DNA from: Chitinophaga pinensis
Lineage (GTDB): Bacteria; Bacteroidota; Bacteroidia; Chitinophagales; Chitinophagaceae
Direction of reading: 5' to 3'
DNA length: 64,000 bases
Assembly: GCA_943333125.1 (NCBI GenBank)
Contig: CALQSB010000008.1
Location: 1-64,000, forward strand
Part shown: in pieces, positions 1 through 7,140 of the stretch
Layout: the number at the start of each line of letters is the position of its first letter
Position numbering within the stretch: position 1 is the stretch's first letter
Position numbers and translations under genes: made by a program
Notes under the pieces: generated by a model
Database searches by the model: none
The model's input: the letters and a program-made list of their open reading frames with translations, nothing else
Told to the model about the DNA's origin: nothing

Positions 1-179
1 TAACCCGGATTTTGCAGTTGGAATCGTGATGAAAGGAAAAAAGGCAATAAAGACGGGTGTTTGAGCCGATATTTTGGACGAAAGCATAATGAATTATGTG
101 GAGATCAAAATATCAAGCAAACGCTTGTCTTTGCAGCATTTTTTTCTTGCAATAGATTTCAACTGCAAAATCTGGGTTA
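1..179. repeat. Long imperfect inverted repeat (foldback element)
   Basis: The first 20 bases (TAACCCGGATTTTGCAGTTG) match the reverse complement of 160-179 with one mismatch. Similarity continues inward: the arms around 50-75 and 104-130 pair as well (GATATTTTG against CAAAATATC), and the centre at 85-98 is itself a palindrome, CATAAT-GA-ATTATG. Folded, the segment is one hairpin of about 80 bp with small bulges. It has no coding potential. It ends about 30 bp before the next start codon. The element begins at the window edge, so it may extend further left. It resembles a MITE-like or REP/BIME-type intergenic repeat, but no transposase is visible to assign it to. Confidence 0.7.
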
Positions 180-209
180 AACCTGAGTTTTAATTAAACT
201 TTATTTACA

Positions 210-1160
210 ATGAAGAAATTCCTTTTTATTTGCCTCGCAATTTCTGCTGCTTTTTTTTCAAAAGCTATTCCTGCAGATACTACTTCAATTGAAGAGCCGA
301 TCATCTTACATACTTCGACTGGTGATATTTTGGGGACATTGCAATTGCCAGATCATTTTAATTGCCCGGTTGTGATTATCATTTCGGGTTCGGGCCCAAC
401 AGACAGAGATGGGAATTCGGCCATGATAAAAGGTAAAAATAATAGTCTGCAACAACTGGCTATAGGTCTCGCTAACTCAGGTATTGCATCGTTACGTTTT
501 GACAAAAGAGGAATTGCCGCCAGTTCAAAAGCAATGACTAGTGAAGCTGATTTACGATTTGATAATTTTGTTACCGATGTATTAGAATGGATTAGTTTAC
601 TAAAAAAAGACAAAAGATTTACTTCAATCATTATCGCCGGACACAGTGAAGGTTCGTTAATTGGAATGATTGCAGCAAATGGCAATGCTGATAAATATAT
701 ATCAATTTCAGGAGCAGGAAAACGAGCTGATGTGCTAATAAAAGAACAATTGGAAACTCAGCCTCAACTGGTAAAAGACGCTAGTTTTCCTATATTAGAT
801 AGCTTAGCCCAGGGCTTTGAAGTTAAAAAAGTTAATCCCATGCTTTTCTCTTTATTCAGACCAAGCGTACAGCCTTACATGATTAGCTGGTTTAAATATG
901 ACCCTCAGCTCGAAATCGCCAAATTAAAAATTCCGGTTTTAGTGGCTCAGGGCGATAACGATATTCAAGTGTCTGTTGGTGATGCAGAGCTTTTAAAAAA
1001 ATCAAATACACACGCGGAATTAATTGTAGTAAAAGGAATGAATCATATCTTAAAAATTGTACCCGAAGATAAAAGTGAAAATATAAAAAGCTATGGCAAT
1101 CCTGATTTGCCAATAGCTGCAGAGTTAGTGGCAAAAATTGTTTCGTTTATAAGAAAATAA
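210..1160 (+). CDS. Secreted alpha/beta hydrolase (serine aminopeptidase S33-like)
   Basis: This 316-residue protein begins with an N-terminal signal peptide (hydrophobic to about residue 20, MKKFLFICLAISAAFFSKA), so it probably acts in the periplasm or at the surface. The alpha/beta hydrolase fold is clear: an oxyanion-loop segment SGSGPTDRDG near residues 59-68, the nucleophile elbow GHSEGS with Ser146, an acid in QGDND (Asp249 or Asp251), and His279 in GMNH. The substrate is unknown; relatives are usually esterases or peptidases of the 'alpha/beta fold hydrolase' type found widely in Bacteroidota. It stands alone, just after the foldback repeat and ahead of the toxin-antitoxin region. Confidence 0.85.
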   Translation: MKKFLFICLAISAAFFSKAIPADTTSIEEPIILHTSTGDILGTLQLPDHFNCPVVIIISGSGPTDRDGNSAMIKGKNNSLQQLAIGLANSGIASLRFDKRGIAASSKAMTSEADLRFDNFVTDVLEWISLLKKDKRFTSIIIAGHSEGSLIGMIAANGNADKYISISGAGKRADVLIKEQLETQPQLVKDASFPILDSLAQGFEVKKVNPMLFSLFRPSVQPYMISWFKYDPQLEIAKLKIPVLVAQGDNDIQVSVGDAELLKKSNTHAELIVVKGMNHILKIVPEDKSENIKSYGNPDLPIAAELVAKIVSFIRK

Positions 1161-1183
1161 GTAGCGCTTTTTTTGTTTTGTAT

Positions 1184-1244
1184 TTCTCCCCTCTGTCTTC
1201 AAGAGATGAGACGGGCTTGCCTACCGTGGCAGGGGTGAGATTTT
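1184..1244. repeat. Intergenic direct repeat, copy A
   Basis: About 60 bp beginning TTCTCCCCTCTGTCTTCA and containing GACGGGCTTGCCT and GCAGGGGTGAG recurs at 2192-2253 in the same orientation with only a few changes. Within it CCTACCGTGGCAGG is partly self-complementary. The two copies bracket the mntA/hepT module. Related 'CTCCCCT...GGGGTGAG' intergenic repeats are common in Bacteroidota genomes (general recollection, not a search). Confidence 0.75.
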
Positions 1245-1252
1245 GTTTTAAA

Positions 1253-1589
1253 CTATTCTCCTAAATAACTTTCAACTTCAATTTTCAATATTGGCAGATG
1301 AGTGATAACAATTGACCAAATGATTTCATCAGAAACTGTATCATATCCGTGTATGATTCTATTTCGAGTATCTATAATTTTCCTGGAATTAAAAAGAACA
1401 ACGCTACTGTCTTTTTGAACAATCCGATTGACAGCCTCTCCTATTATTTCCACATTTCTTTCAATTGCCCTTCTTGTCTTTATGTCATTTTGAAAATATA
1501 AAAAATCTTGAGGGATGTCAATGAAGAAACTGTCTATCTCATTTATAATTCAGAATATCAAATAACCATGATTTTAAATCAATGTCCAT
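1253..1589 (-). pseudogene. hepT: hepT toxin gene (HEPN, DUF86), frameshifted
   Basis: HepT is a HEPN-domain ribonuclease toxin paired with the MntA antitoxin. The reading frame opens at an ATG (1587-1589) that overlaps the mntA stop by 11 bp, giving MDIDLKSWLFDIL, the usual family N terminus, but hits TGA at 1539-1541. The rest of the protein (EIDSFFIDIPQDFLYF onward) continues in another frame. The switch lies at about 1546-1550, equivalent to a 2-base loss or 1-base gain. The downstream part keeps the toxin motif RX4HXY (RNRIIHGY), the residues that would cut RNA and be modified by MntA. Joined, the product would be about 112 residues, normal for the family. It could be a true pseudogene, a sequencing error in an AT-rich run, or a phase-variable state; the sequence alone cannot decide. 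Confidence 0.8.
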
Positions 1590-1881
1590 AAACAAGGCGT
1601 TTTTGTTGATTGAGTTGCTGTAAAAAGAAAGGATTCTTTATTGCTTTTTGCTCTAATAAATCAACTTGCCTATTGAAAAGTTTTTGCAAGCCAAACTTAA
1701 GGTTATAATAATTGTCGGCATATTCAGAAATGGCAATTATATCAAAATCAACAATTAAATCAATATCACTTTTATTATTGAATGAATCAGACAATACTGA
1801 GCCAAATACATACAGCATTTTAACCTTGTTTTCCAAACAAAGTTTTTCAATTTCATTAATATTTGAGTCTATAATTGACAT
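1579..1881 (-). CDS. mntA: MntA-type minimal nucleotidyltransferase antitoxin
   Basis: This 100-residue nucleotidyltransferase of the DNA polymerase beta superfamily carries the signature GS-X10-DXD (Gly27-Ser28, Asp39-x-Asp41) that binds ATP and metal. In characterised MntA/HepT systems the enzyme neutralises HepT by adding AMP groups to the Tyr of its RX4HXY motif. Its stop codon lies inside the start of hepT, as expected for a coupled operon. The reading frame looks intact, so here the antitoxin outlives a damaged toxin. A strong Bacteroidota promoter sits immediately upstream, leaving almost no leader. Confidence 0.85.
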   Translation of the reverse strand: MSIIDSNINEIEKLCLENKVKMLYVFGSVLSDSFNNKSDIDLIVDFDIIAISEYADNYYNLKFGLQKLFNRQVDLLEQKAIKNPFFLQQLNQQKRLVYGH

Positions 1882-1891
1882 GGTAATTTCA

Positions 1892-1922
1892 CAAATTTAC
1901 ATTCTTTCCCCTATAATTCAAA
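1892..1922 (-). promoter_or_regulatory. Promoter of mntA-hepT (TTTG-N19-TAAATTTG)
   Basis: On the minus strand TTTG (1922-1919) is followed after exactly 19 bases by TAAATTTG (1899-1892), matching the Bacteroidota -33/-7 consensus TTTG and TAnnTTTG. The -7 box ends only 10 bases before the mntA ATG, so the transcript would be leaderless or have a few leader bases at most. Confidence 0.65.
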
Positions 1923-1972
1923 GCGACAATTCTATCAGTGTCTCGTCCTGAAAAACTATTCTTCACCATGCG

Positions 1973-2156
1973 TTCCTATGGAAGGCGTTTTTATTTTATC
2001 GTTATTTGCTAAAGATGATATGTTCCTATGGAAAAAAATTTCAACCGTGGTTAATGCACATTTGCAATTTTATGGAAAAAAATGGCTGTTCTATGGAACA
2101 ATATTTCAACTGTACTTTATGCAATTTTAAGGGAAAGATGATTTATTCCTATGGAG
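1973..2156. repeat. Degenerate tandem repeat with TTCCTATGGAA cores
   Basis: The 445 bp between mntA and the end of fusA has no gene. It carries several copies of TTCCTATGGAA or close variants at about 1973, 2023, 2089 and 2146, with a shorter TATGGAAAAAAATG at about 2071. Two of the longer units, beginning TATGGAAAAAAATTTCAAC (2027) and TATGGAACAATATTTCAAC (2092), align along about 55-60 bp with a short gap, so this is a decayed tandem duplication. Each core has self-complementary arms TTCC and GGAA. No protein-coding frame explains the pattern. Confidence 0.65.
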
Positions 2157-2191
2157 CAATTTGAAAAATATCGTGCTTATCAAATAATGGA

Positions 2192-2253
2192 TTCTCCCCT
2201 CTGTCTTCAGGAGATGTGACGGGCTTGCCTGCTGTGTGCAGGGGTGAGGTTTT
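2192..2253. repeat. Intergenic direct repeat, copy B
   Basis: Second copy of the repeat at 1184-1244, beginning TTCTCCCCTCTGTCTTCA, in the same orientation. Its inner part CCTGCTGTGTGCAGG forms a cleaner hairpin than in copy A. It lies between the tandem-repeat region and the fusA terminator. Confidence 0.75.
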
Positions 2254-2271
2254 TAAAAAAGTCCCTAAATT

Positions 2272-2305
2272 AAAATGTCCCGTTCAATAAAGAGCGGGAC
2301 ATTTT
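2272..2305 (-). terminator. Terminator of fusA
   Basis: Perfect 11-bp stem AAAATGTCCCG / CGGGACATTTT (2272-2282 and 2295-2305) with a 12-base loop, about 20 bases beyond the fusA stop. The A/T flanks give a U-rich tail, so it should act as an intrinsic terminator. Confidence 0.8.
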
Positions 2306-2326
2306 AATAATTATAATCAAAATTTA

Positions 2327-4477
2327 TTAATCTTCCATTTTCAATTTGCCTTTTGATTTAGCAATTACTTCTTCTGCAACGTTAGTTGGTGCAGGAGCAT
2401 AATGGCTAAATTCCATGGTTGAAGTAGCACGACCACTTGACAATGAACGTAACTGTGTTACATATCCGAACATCTCACTTAAAGGCACTTTTGCTTTGAT
2501 AACCTGAACACCATGTCTGCTGTCCATACCTTCAAGCATACCACGACGACGGTTAAGATCACCTGTAACATCACCCATGTATTGATCAGGAGTCAATACT
2601 TCCACTTTCATGATAGGTTCCAGTAATACAGGCTTCGCTTTTTTACCGGCTTCACGGAAACCTTGTTTGGCACACAATTCAAAAGAGATAGCATCAGAAT
2701 CCACATCATGGTAGCTACCATCAAACACTCTTACTTTCATATCTACAATTGGATAAGCAGCAAGAACACCTGTTGTCATACTATTTGTAAATCCTTTGAT
2801 AATTGGAGCGATAAATTCTTTTGGAATACTACCTCCGAAAATATCGTTTATAAATTGCAAGCCGCCTAATGGATTTTCTTTAAGCCATTCCTGATCAGCA
2901 GGCCCGATTTCGAAAACGATATCACCGAACTTACCTCTACCACCCGTTTGTTTTTTGTAAGTTTCGCGGTGTTGAACCATTACTCTGAATGCTTCTTTAT
3001 AAGCCACCTGAGGCGCCCCCTGGTTAATTTCAACTTTAAATTCACGCTTCATTCTGTCAATGATGATTTCCAGGTGAAGCTCTCCCATTCCACTCAATAT
3101 AGTTTGTCCGGTTTCTTCGTCTGTGCGTACACGCAAGGTAGGATCTTCTTCTACCAGTTTCGCAATCGCCATACCCATTTTATCCACGTCGGCCTGAGTT
3201 TTTGGCTCAATAGCAATTGAAATTACAGGCTCTGGGAAAGTCATCGCTTCCAATACGATTGGATGATTTTCATCACACAAAGTATCTCCGGTTTTAATGT
3301 CTTTAAATCCTACCCCTGCACCGATATCACCGGCTTCGATGAAGTCGATTGGGTTTTGTTTGTTGGCATGCATCTGCATAATACGACTGATGCGTTCTTT
3401 CTTTCCTGTTCTGGTATTCAAAACATAAGATCCTGCATCGAGGTGACCGCTATACGCTCTGAAGAAAGCCAAACGACCCACGAAAGGATCGGTCATGATT
3501 TTGAAAGCCAAAGCTGCAAACGGTTCTTTTGCATCAGCCTTTCTTTTGATTTCTTCTCCTGTATCCGGATTTATTCCCCCTACTGCATCAATATCTAATG
3601 GACCAGGTAAATAACGACAAATCGCATCTAAAGCGGTTTGAACGCCTTTGTTTTTGAAAGAAGATCCGCACATCATTGGAATGATAGAAATATCAATAAC
3701 GGCTTTACGAATGGCCTCATGCATTTCATCTTCACTAATGCTATTAGGATCATCAAAAAATTTCTCTAGTAACTTGTCATCATATTCTGCAACAGCTTCT
3801 ACAAGATGTTGTCTCCACTCGTTCACTTCGTCAATCATATCTTCAGGAATAGGAACTACTTTGTAAGTCATTCCCTGAGTGGAATCATCCCAAACCATTC
3901 CCCTCATGGTAATCAAATCCACAACACCTTTGAAGTCGTCTTCTGCACCAATTGGCAATTGCAACGGAACTGCTTTAGCTCCAAGCATTTCCTTTACTTG
4001 TTTTACTACGTTCAGGAAGTCGGCGCCACTGCGATCCATTTTGTTTACGAAACCGATACGTGGTACTTTATAACGATTTGCCTGACGCCATACCGTTTCT
4101 GACTGAGGTTCAACCCCTGACACTGCACAAAACAAAGCCAGTAAACCATCTAATACGCGAAGTGAACGCTCTACTTCAACAGTAAAATCCACGTGACCGG
4201 GAGTATCGATGATGTTAAACTTAAATTGTTTGGTATCTGCATTTTTCACTCCTTGTGTAGTAGGGAAATTCCAGAAACAAGTGGTTGCAGCTGAGGTAAT
4301 AGTAATTCCTCTTTCCTGCTCCTGAGCCATCCAGTCCATCGTAGCTGCACCTTCGTGCACCTCTCCGATTTTATGGTTTACACCCGTATAATATAAAATA
4401 CGTTCGGTGGTAGTAGTTTTGCCTGCATCAATGTGTGCAGCAATACCAAAGTTGCGTTGATAACGTAAATCTGACAT
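2327..4477 (-). CDS. fusA: Translation elongation factor G
   Basis: EF-G is the GTPase that drives ribosomal translocation. The 716-residue length is normal. The G domain is complete: P-loop AHIDAGKTT at residues 14-22, switch [16 protein letters not shown] (G3) and NKMD (G4). Domain IV shows the conserved segment [14 protein letters not shown], and the C terminus has the usual [14 protein letters not shown]. It has its own promoter and terminator, so it is a single-gene unit here. In most bacteria fusA follows rpsL-rpsG directly; here those genes lie about 6.6 kb upstream on the same strand, with opposite-strand genes between. Confidence 0.98.
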   Translation of the reverse strand: MSDLRYQRNFGIAAHIDAGKTTTTERILYYTGVNHKIGEVHEGAATMDWMAQEQERGITITSAATTCFWNFPTTQGVKNADTKQFKFNIIDTPGHVDFTVEVERSLRVLDGLLALFCAVSGVEPQSETVWRQANRYKVPRIGFVNKMDRSGADFLNVVKQVKEMLGAKAVPLQLPIGAEDDFKGVVDLITMRGMVWDDSTQGMTYKVVPIPEDMIDEVNEWRQHLVEAVAEYDDKLLEKFFDDPNSISEDEMHEAIRKAVIDISIIPMMCGSSFKNKGVQTALDAICRYLPGPLDIDAVGGINPDTGEEIKRKADAKEPFAALAFKIMTDPFVGRLAFFRAYSGHLDAGSYVLNTRTGKKERISRIMQMHANKQNPIDFIEAGDIGAGVGFKDIKTGDTLCDENHPIVLEAMTFPEPVISIAIEPKTQADVDKMGMAIAKLVEEDPTLRVRTDEETGQTILSGMGELHLEIIIDRMKREFKVEINQGAPQVAYKEAFRVMVQHRETYKKQTGGRGKFGDIVFEIGPADQEWLKENPLGGLQFINDIFGGSIPKEFIAPIIKGFTNSMTTGVLAAYPIVDMKVRVFDGSYHDVDSDAISFELCAKQGFREAGKKAKPVLLEPIMKVEVLTPDQYMGDVTGDLNRRRGMLEGMDSRHGVQVIKAKVPLSEMFGYVTQLRSLSSGRATSTMEFSHYAPAPTNVAEEVIAKSKGKLKMED

Positions 4478-4650
4478 GTGTTTATTTTAAATTTTAATTA
4501 TTGTTAATGATGAATCTTAAGAAGCACGAAAAATTTGTAGGAAAAGTTCTTTATTTAACAAAGAACAACTTACTGATATGGTGATTTATGCTCTCATCTA
4601 ATGCTAAATAGTTCCGCTTCATACTTATATTGCTGAATCTTTTAGCGGCG

Positions 4651-4681
4651 CAAAGGTAACACTTTAATCTATCCAAACAAA
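4651..4681 (-). promoter_or_regulatory. Promoter of fusA (TTTG-N19-TACCTTTG)
   Basis: On the minus strand TTTG (4681-4678) is followed after 19 bases by TACCTTTG (4658-4651), an exact fit to the Bacteroidota consensus. The predicted transcript would have a leader of roughly 165 bases before the fusA ATG. Confidence 0.65.
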
Positions 4682-4762
4682 CTGAAATTGATTTTTTTTA
4701 TACCCCTGATGTCTGATGATTTGAAGCATTTTTCCTAACTTTCGCCCCCGAAACCTTTATTC

Positions 4763-5752
4763 ATGTTTTTAAGATTTCTCATTAGTATTGCGACAGTATT
4801 TATCCTGTTTTCGGCTTATGGTCAGGACCAAAATGCCGATGATCTTCCTCCGTTTATTTATAAAAGGGATTTTAAGCACAATCTGGACAGTGCTTCAGAT
4901 AGAACCGGCAGGCTATATTACCAAAAGTTAATCATCAAATTTTTAAATAACGATTCTTCACTCACCAATGCAGAAATGCTGACTTTGATGATTGGGTTTA
5001 CAGAAAATCCTCACTATAAGCCCCTGGAAAACATGGAAAAAGAGCTGGAGATTTTTGACCATAACAATAATGGGGAATTCAGTGCGGCCATCTCAAAATC
5101 CAGAAATTATCTGCAAACCAATCCTTTGAGTTTGTTAGTACTTCGGGAAATTTCATACGCCTATCAGAAAAACAGCAAAGAATTTCAGAAAAACTTAGTT
5201 ATGGATTCAGCATTGCTTTATCAGGATAGTGCGAAATATTTCATGGATCTTAATGACAGAATGATGGAGGCTATGATTTATAGTGGAAAAGGAAGAACGC
5301 CCGAAACACCCATTTTCTCACTGGGCATTGCCGATGGCGAATATTTTATTCCTAATGTTGGATTTGTTATGGACAAAAAAGATACCGAATGGAATAAGAA
5401 CGGAGATTTTGTAGAAACGATTACCGCAATTGTTGATAAGGTTAATGTAAGAAAATATTATTTTGTGATTCAGCATGCCAAGAAAAAAATTGATGACGAT
5501 GCGGCAAATGAACTGCAAATAAAAAAGGCAAAACAGACAGAGAAAAAGAAGGGAAAAGAAAAAGGGAAAGGAAAAAAAATCAATGCGATTACAGACTCAA
5601 CTTCCAATATGATGGATTCTATTCCAATGTCAAAAAATATTGAACAGGCCAATCAAGATTCTTTATCTCATGAAAAATCGCCAATTTTGCCCCCAATAAA
5701 AGATACTATACCAAAAATTACAGACAGCATTGCTCCCAAACGTGAAAATTGA
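4763..5752 (+). CDS. Exported protein with DUF4919-like domain and lysine-rich tail
   Basis: The 329-residue product has a signal peptide (MFLRFLISIATVFILFSAYGQ). The central part, with SGKGRTPETPIF followed by DGEYF near residues 175-193, resembles the GDG-x-ETP-x-EY pattern of Bacteroidota DUF4919 proteins, whose function is unknown; this assignment is by eye. From about residue 245 the protein turns into a low-complexity tail: a Lys/Glu-rich stretch (KKKGKEKGKGKK), then Ser/Pro/Asp-rich sequence. The tail could be an unstructured surface or peptidoglycan-contacting region. It sits alone, divergent from fusA. Confidence 0.6.
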   Translation: MFLRFLISIATVFILFSAYGQDQNADDLPPFIYKRDFKHNLDSASDRTGRLYYQKLIIKFLNNDSSLTNAEMLTLMIGFTENPHYKPLENMEKELEIFDHNNNGEFSAAISKSRNYLQTNPLSLLVLREISYAYQKNSKEFQKNLVMDSALLYQDSAKYFMDLNDRMMEAMIYSGKGRTPETPIFSLGIADGEYFIPNVGFVMDKKDTEWNKNGDFVETITAIVDKVNVRKYYFVIQHAKKKIDDDAANELQIKKAKQTEKKKGKEKGKGKKINAITDSTSNMMDSIPMSKNIEQANQDSLSHEKSPILPPIKDTIPKITDSIAPKREN

Positions 5753-5761
5753 GGCAGCTTT

Positions 5762-6574
5762 TTACCATTCAATGAAATAAATAATTTTCCAGGGCCCTTT
5801 TATAGCATAAGTTTCACTGAGGTTTTTGATTTTTTCGGGCTTGGTCATTGAGAGTTCAATACTATTATTATTTAGGTTGCTGATCCATAATTCCTGAAAT
5901 GGTTTTGAATACAATTTCACTTCCCCTATCATTTTTGTATTCTCCATAAACTGATGACTTGTCTTTTCACTGTAGGTCAGCATCAGCGAATTTCCTATGC
6001 CATTTTTGTCACCATCATACCATTCGTAATGCCTGTAAATAGGATAGGTGTCTGCGGGATAGGCTATATTCACATAACTGGTGGACAAGTCAACCGTTAT
6101 TTTTTTGGGGCTTTTTTTTCTTTCATTTACAATTACAAATTTACCCCAGCCTTTTAATGAATCTTCCGAGGCCATGCCTTCGAGATTTTCTTTATCCAAT
6201 TCAGTAGGTGCTCTAAGTTGAACGCTGTGACTAAAATAAATCTGCTTTGCTTTTGCCGTATCCGATTCAATCTTAAGATAATATGCATCATCTGACCAAA
6301 CTATAGAATCGATATTTCCAGCAACCCTGCTTCCGTTGCCAATATTCATTACATACATTCCGGCAGAGTCTGTAGTAACCTTTTGTTTTTCATTAAAGAT
6401 GAGATTACCAAAAGGCGATTTGTGAAATATTCTTACATCAACAAAGAAAGAATGATTAGCTACTGTATTATTTAAAGGAGTGATTTTTCCTTTGTACAAC
6501 AAGCTTTGAGAAAAAGTTTCCAGTGAGCCTGTAATAATTAAAAAATAAAAAAAAGCCAGCGCAGAAATTTTCAT
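5762..6574 (-). CDS. Exported protein of unknown function
   Basis: The open frame extends to 6652, but the ATG at 6572-6574 is preferred because it places a proper signal peptide (MKISALAFFYFLIITGSLETFSQS) at the N terminus; this gives 270 residues. The mature part begins LLYKGKITPLNN and is rich in beta-strand-like alternation (FFVDVRIFHKSPFGNLIF), suggesting a beta-sandwich or periplasmic domain. No recognised family or catalytic motif was found. It converges on the DUF4919-like gene, whose stop is 9 bp away, and its 5' side faces the 6767-10986 operon. Confidence 0.55.
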   Translation of the reverse strand: MKISALAFFYFLIITGSLETFSQSLLYKGKITPLNNTVANHSFFVDVRIFHKSPFGNLIFNEKQKVTTDSAGMYVMNIGNGSRVAGNIDSIVWSDDAYYLKIESDTAKAKQIYFSHSVQLRAPTELDKENLEGMASEDSLKGWGKFVIVNERKKSPKKITVDLSTSYVNIAYPADTYPIYRHYEWYDGDKNGIGNSLMLTYSEKTSHQFMENTKMIGEVKLYSKPFQELWISNLNNNSIELSMTKPEKIKNLSETYAIKGPWKIIYFIEW

Positions 6575-6766
6575 GATTTTGATGTGGTATAACTTTCGTA
6601 AAATTAAAGGATAATTTAATATTGAATCAATACTTTTTAAATGGAAACACAAAAGGTCTGTTTGGGGCAGAAATTTTAGACAAAATACTTTATTTTTTTT
6701 ATCTTTATTTACAATTAAATGTCCTTGTGGTTTTCCTTTATCTTATTTTATGATTGAAAATATTTT

Positions 6767-7135
6767 ATGAAAAAAAAATTATCCTTCATTCTTACCCCAT
6801 TTTTATTTTTATTTGCCGGATTTATTTTTTCCGGATTTATTTCTTTACCGGAATACGGAACACAGAAATATGAATATTTTATTTATTTAAAGGGCATCAA
6901 TACCAGAGAAGATGTTATTTCACTTCAATCAAAAATCCAGAAAAAAGATGGCGTTGTTTTTTTTATGGCCGAACGATATCCTGTAAGATGTTTTGTGTTG
7001 AGATCTACCCGTTTTATTAGCGAACTAGAATTCGCAAGCTGGATAGATAAGAAATTTGAGATTCTGAGTTTTGGCGAAGGGGATAAAGCCAGAGAGACCG
7101 CATATTCTATTTACAGCAAAACAAATAAACCATAA
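6767..7135 (+). CDS. Small exported protein preceding a giant adhesin
   Basis: The product has 122 residues, with an N-terminal hydrophobic segment (residues 5-28) that is either a signal peptide or an anchor. The remainder (KYEYFIYLKGINTREDVISL ... FASWI) alternates strands and helices as in a ferredoxin-like or heavy-metal-associated-like beta-alpha-beta fold, but the metal-binding CxxC is absent. The function is unknown. The stop lies 5 bp before the start of the next gene, so the two are almost certainly co-transcribed, and this protein may assist the adhesin's export or folding (inference). Confidence 0.6.
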   Translation: MKKKLSFILTPFLFLFAGFIFSGFISLPEYGTQKYEYFIYLKGINTREDVISLQSKIQKKDGVVFFMAERYPVRCFVLRSTRFISELEFASWIDKKFEILSFGEGDKARETAYSIYSKTNKP

Positions 7136-7140
7136 TCCTG

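Noticed and set aside
1712..1951. Plus-strand open frame of 79 codons
   Set aside because: It is the opposite strand of mntA and has no family features; mntA's motifs explain the region.
1973..2156. Possible CRISPR array
   Set aside because: Spacing is irregular (50, about 65, 57 bp), repeats are only 11 bp and degenerate, and no cas gene is near.
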